Positions 37,437 to 39,689 of a DNA stretch of 39,689 nt are shown here, piece after piece (positions within the stretch are counted from its first letter, which is position 1; the number at the start of each line of letters is the position of its first letter). This DNA is from an uncultured Pelagibacteraceae bacterium (GTDB taxonomy: Bacteria; Pseudomonadota; Alphaproteobacteria; Pelagibacterales; Pelagibacteraceae). The stretch covers positions 1-39,689 of the forward strand of contig CACDDB010000006.1 in the NCBI GenBank assembly GCA_902551445.1, written 5' to 3'. The notes under the pieces were generated by a model. That model was not told the DNA's origin. It did not search any database and saw only the letters and a list, made by a program, of their open reading frames with translations. A program made the translations under genes and the position numbers.

Positions 37437-38549
37437 ATGTCATCTAAAAATATAAAATTTAAATTATTAGAAGAAAATAATAAAGCTAGATTAGGCATCA
37501 TTAAAACTCCTAGGGGTAAAATAAATACTCCTACGTTTATGCCTGTTGGTACCCAGGCAACAATAAAAGGTGCATTTATTAATGATATATTAAAAACAGG
37601 AGCTCAAATAATTCTTTCAAATACTTATCATTTAATGATTAGACCTGGTGTTGATAGAATTAAGAAATCTGGTGGAATTCACTCATTTATGAATTGTAAA
37701 CTACCTATATTGACTGACTCTGGAGGTTTTCAAGTAATGTCTCTATCTAAATTAAATAAAATTGATAGAGAAAAGGGAGCTATATTCAATTCACATATAG
37801 ATGGAAAAAAATATATTCTAAGTCCGGAAGAAAGTATTAAAATTCAAAAAGGACTTAACTCTGACATTGTTATGGTTATGGATGAGTGTCCAAAAAATTC
37901 TAGTGATTATAAAAAAATTGAAAAATCTATGGAACTATCTATGTATTGGGCAAAAAGATCTAAAGAAGCATTTGGAACTAATGTAAATAAATCGCTTTTT
38001 GGTATAGTTCAAGGTGGAAAATTTATAGACCTAAGAACAAAATCAATCAATCAGTTAGTAAAGATAGGATTTGATGGCTATGCAATCGGCGGTTTAGCTG
38101 TCGGCGAATCTCAAAAAGAAATGTTTGAAGTTTTGGATAATTTAGTTGATGATATGCCAAAAGATAAGCCAAGATATTTAATGGGAGTAGGTACACCATC
38201 TGACATATTAGGAGCCGTTAAAAGAGGTATTGATATGTTTGATTGTGTTTTACCTACCAGATCTGGAAGAACAGGGTTAGCTTTTACGTGGAATGGAAGA
38301 ATAAATATTAGAAATTCTAAATATAAATATGATAACAAGCCAATAGACAAAAATACTAGAGTATTTGACCTATACAAATATTCTAAAAATTATATCAATC
38401 ATCTTTTTAACACAAATGAAATGTTAGGATCTATGATATTAACATTACATAATGTAAATTTTTACCAAGAATTAATGTTTGAAATAAGAAAAAATATTGA
38501 AAGAGGCACTTATTCAAAATTCCATGATAAATATATTAATGTTTTGTAA
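37437..38549 (+). CDS. tgt: Queuine tRNA-ribosyltransferase lacking the zinc-binding cysteines
   Basis: Swaps guanine for a queuosine precursor at the wobble position of GUN-anticodon tRNAs. 370 residues. Catalytic features are kept: D94 in LTDSGGFQVMSLSK, D269 in MFDCVLPTRSGRTG, QGG and GGLAVGE, and MGVGTP. The zinc site, however, is altered. Where relatives have PxDxxCxCxxC, this protein has PIDKNTRVFDL (302-312), so the three cysteines become T307, V309 and L312 without any gap; only the histidine ligand H338 (LTLHN) remains. The tRNA-Asn of this window (GTT) is a natural substrate type. The family is secure; activity needs testing. Confidence 0.93.
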   Translation: MSSKNIKFKLLEENNKARLGIIKTPRGKINTPTFMPVGTQATIKGAFINDILKTGAQIILSNTYHLMIRPGVDRIKKSGGIHSFMNCKLPILTDSGGFQVMSLSKLNKIDREKGAIFNSHIDGKKYILSPEESIKIQKGLNSDIVMVMDECPKNSSDYKKIEKSMELSMYWAKRSKEAFGTNVNKSLFGIVQGGKFIDLRTKSINQLVKIGFDGYAIGGLAVGESQKEMFEVLDNLVDDMPKDKPRYLMGVGTPSDILGAVKRGIDMFDCVLPTRSGRTGLAFTWNGRINIRNSKYKYDNKPIDKNTRVFDLYKYSKNYINHLFNTNEMLGSMILTLHNVNFYQELMFEIRKNIERGTYSKFHDKYINVL

Positions 38550-38559
38550 TTATTTATCG

Positions 38560-38587
38560 TTGATTATGTGAAAAAAAGAATTATAAA
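38560..38587 (+). promoter_or_regulatory. Putative sigma-70 promoter for tRNA-Lys
   Basis: TTGATT (38560-38565) and TATAAA (38582-38587) are spaced by 16 bases; the -10 element ends 12 bases before the tRNA, which suits a tRNA with a very short 5' leader. Confidence 0.45.
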
Positions 38588-38599
38588 GCCTATTTGTTA

Positions 38600-38675
<76 letters not shown>

Positions 38676-38680
38676 AACAT

Positions 38681-39502
38681 TTATGCAATTGGTGGATACT
38701 TGATTATTATATCATTCATCCATTCATTAATTTTTTTAATTCTATTTGTTGGTGATGGATGTGTGCTTAAAAATTCAGGAGGTATTTTGCCCTTATTTGC
38801 TGCTTGCATTCTTTCCCAAACTTTAACTGTTTCTCTTATATCATACCCAGAAAGAGATGAGAAAATCAAACCTAAATAATCAGCTTCACTTTCTTGCTTT
38901 CTATTAAAAGGATTCATTAAACCTATATTTGACAACATCCCAACAGTATCCATACCTGTAGTTCTATTTACCTGTGATAGTTTGCCACCAGATGTAATAT
39001 CAATAATTTTTGTTCCTATATTAATTAATACTCCTCTGCTTGCCCTTTCAACTGAATGTTTTGCAACTGCGTGTGCAATTTCATGTCCCATCACAGCCGC
39101 GAGACCATTTGTATTTTTTGTTATGTCAAGGATACCTGTGTAAACTGCTATTTTGCCACCAGGCATACACCATGCATTTTTGACTTTTTTGTTATCAATT
39201 AAAATGTATTCCCAATCAAAGTTAATTGTAGGGTCTGCGATTTTTGATCTTTCAAAATACTGAGTTATCGAATATTCTATTTTTTTTCCAATTTCTTTTA
39301 TTTCATCTATGGATTTTGATTCTGTTATTAATTTTTCTTTCTTTTTAATTTTTTCGTATATTTGAGCTGCTTGTGCATTTAATTTAGATTCAGGTAGTAG
39401 TTTTAACTGTTTTCTATCAGTAATTGGTGCATTCGCACATGCTGAAAAACCTAAAGATAGGCATCCACAACCAACAAAATTGATAAAATTTCTTCTATTC
39501 AT
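38681..39502 (-). CDS. M48-family zinc metalloprotease, probable Tat-exported lipoprotein
   Basis: 273 residues. The catalytic zinc motif is HEIAH (140-144, within VMGHEIAHAVAKHS), with the third ligand E204 in QESEADYLG, as in the LoiP/BepA/Oma1 group of periplasmic quality-control proteases. The N-terminus starts MNRRNFINFVG, close to the twin-arginine consensus, followed by a hydrophobic stretch and FSAC at residues 19-22, a likely lipoprotein cleavage site. Thus it may be carried by the Tat system and lipid-anchored. It is convergent with tRNA-Lys (five bases apart) and divergent from the DUF502 gene over 82 bases. Protease family is secure; target unknown. Confidence 0.88.
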   Translation of the reverse strand: MNRRNFINFVGCGCLSLGFSACANAPITDRKQLKLLPESKLNAQAAQIYEKIKKKEKLITESKSIDEIKEIGKKIEYSITQYFERSKIADPTINFDWEYILIDNKKVKNAWCMPGGKIAVYTGILDITKNTNGLAAVMGHEIAHAVAKHSVERASRGVLINIGTKIIDITSGGKLSQVNRTTGMDTVGMLSNIGLMNPFNRKQESEADYLGLIFSSLSGYDIRETVKVWERMQAANKGKIPPEFLSTHPSPTNRIKKINEWMNDIIIKYPPIA

Positions 39503-39584
39503 TTTAATTATACTTTATTATAGATAACTCATTATGTAATGTTTTAAAAATTTAATTTATTTAAACGATATTTTATAACCTTTT

Positions 39585-39689
39585 ATGACAAAAACTAACA
39601 AAAAAAAGATAGCCTTGATTACAAGATTAAGAAATTATTTTATTGCGGGCGTTGTAGTACTTGTTCCAATAGGATTTACACTATATTTA
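39585..39689 (+). CDS. DUF502 family membrane protein (N-terminal 35 codons only, cut by window end)
   Basis: An ATG at 39585 opens a frame that runs to the window end. The short product has a basic start (MTKTNKKKIALITRLRNYF) and the beginning of a membrane helix (IAGVVVLVPIGFTLYL). The RLRNYFIAGVVVLVPIGFT pattern fits the first helix of DUF502 proteins, conserved membrane proteins of unknown function in alphaproteobacteria. The rest is outside the window, so this is a provisional call. Confidence 0.7.
   Translation, partial: MTKTNKKKIALITRLRNYFIAGVVVLVPIGFTLYL

Overview
The window is strongly A+T-rich (roughly 30% G+C by eye) and very tightly packed, with almost no intergenic DNA. Gene order and protein features point to a free-living marine alphaproteobacterium of the SAR11 clade (Candidatus Pelagibacter or a close relative). 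The pointers are the streamlined ntrY-ntrX-trkA-trkH block, the single general L-amino-acid (Aap) transporter, the alphaproteobacterial chain dgt-argS-[small membrane protein]-nagZ-scpA-scpB-tatABC-serS-yajC-secDF, and shortened versions of several proteins. No mobile element, phage gene, CRISPR array, toxin-antitoxin pair or defence system was seen. No gap between genes exceeds 140 bases.

Layout. 1-5738: NtrY/NtrX two-component system (NtrY cut by the window edge, NtrX carrying a frameshift in a run of ten A) followed by the TrkA/TrkH potassium uptake genes. 5764-10412: tRNA-Arg and the aapJ-aapQ-aapM-aapP amino-acid ABC transporter, with a strong intrinsic terminator between the binding-protein gene and the permeases. 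10550-11123: a small XRE-type regulator, then tRNA-Asn and tRNA-Cys on the minus strand. 11252-17800: a run of four genes, each overlapping the next by one base: valS, ilvD, a mannose-1-phosphate guanylyltransferase and an Ldh_2-family reductase. 17792-18885 (minus): an A-type iron-sulfur carrier and exonuclease III. 18936-29782: dgt, argS, an 88-residue membrane protein, nagZ, scpA, scpB, tatA, tatB, tatC, serS, yajC, secD, secF, which covers nucleotide control, peptidoglycan recycling, chromosome condensation and both export systems. 29754-33265 (minus): a PuuD-type membrane protein and uvrA. 33355-38549: ssb, gyrA, coaD, a cyclophilin and tgt. 38600-38675: tRNA-Lys. 38681-39502 (minus): an M48 metalloprotease lipoprotein. 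39585-end: the start of a DUF502 membrane protein.

No clear-cut new system is present. The points most worth a second look are: the A10 frameshift that removes the DNA-binding domain of NtrX; a queuine tRNA-ribosyltransferase in which all three zinc-binding cysteines are replaced; a cyclophilin gene with an excellent internal ribosome binding site that would give both an exported and a cytoplasmic form; NtrY without a PAS domain and NtrX without the sigma-54 contact loop; an 88-residue membrane protein in the place where relatives encode a SPOR-domain protein; and an 18-base perfect palindrome just upstream of aapJ.
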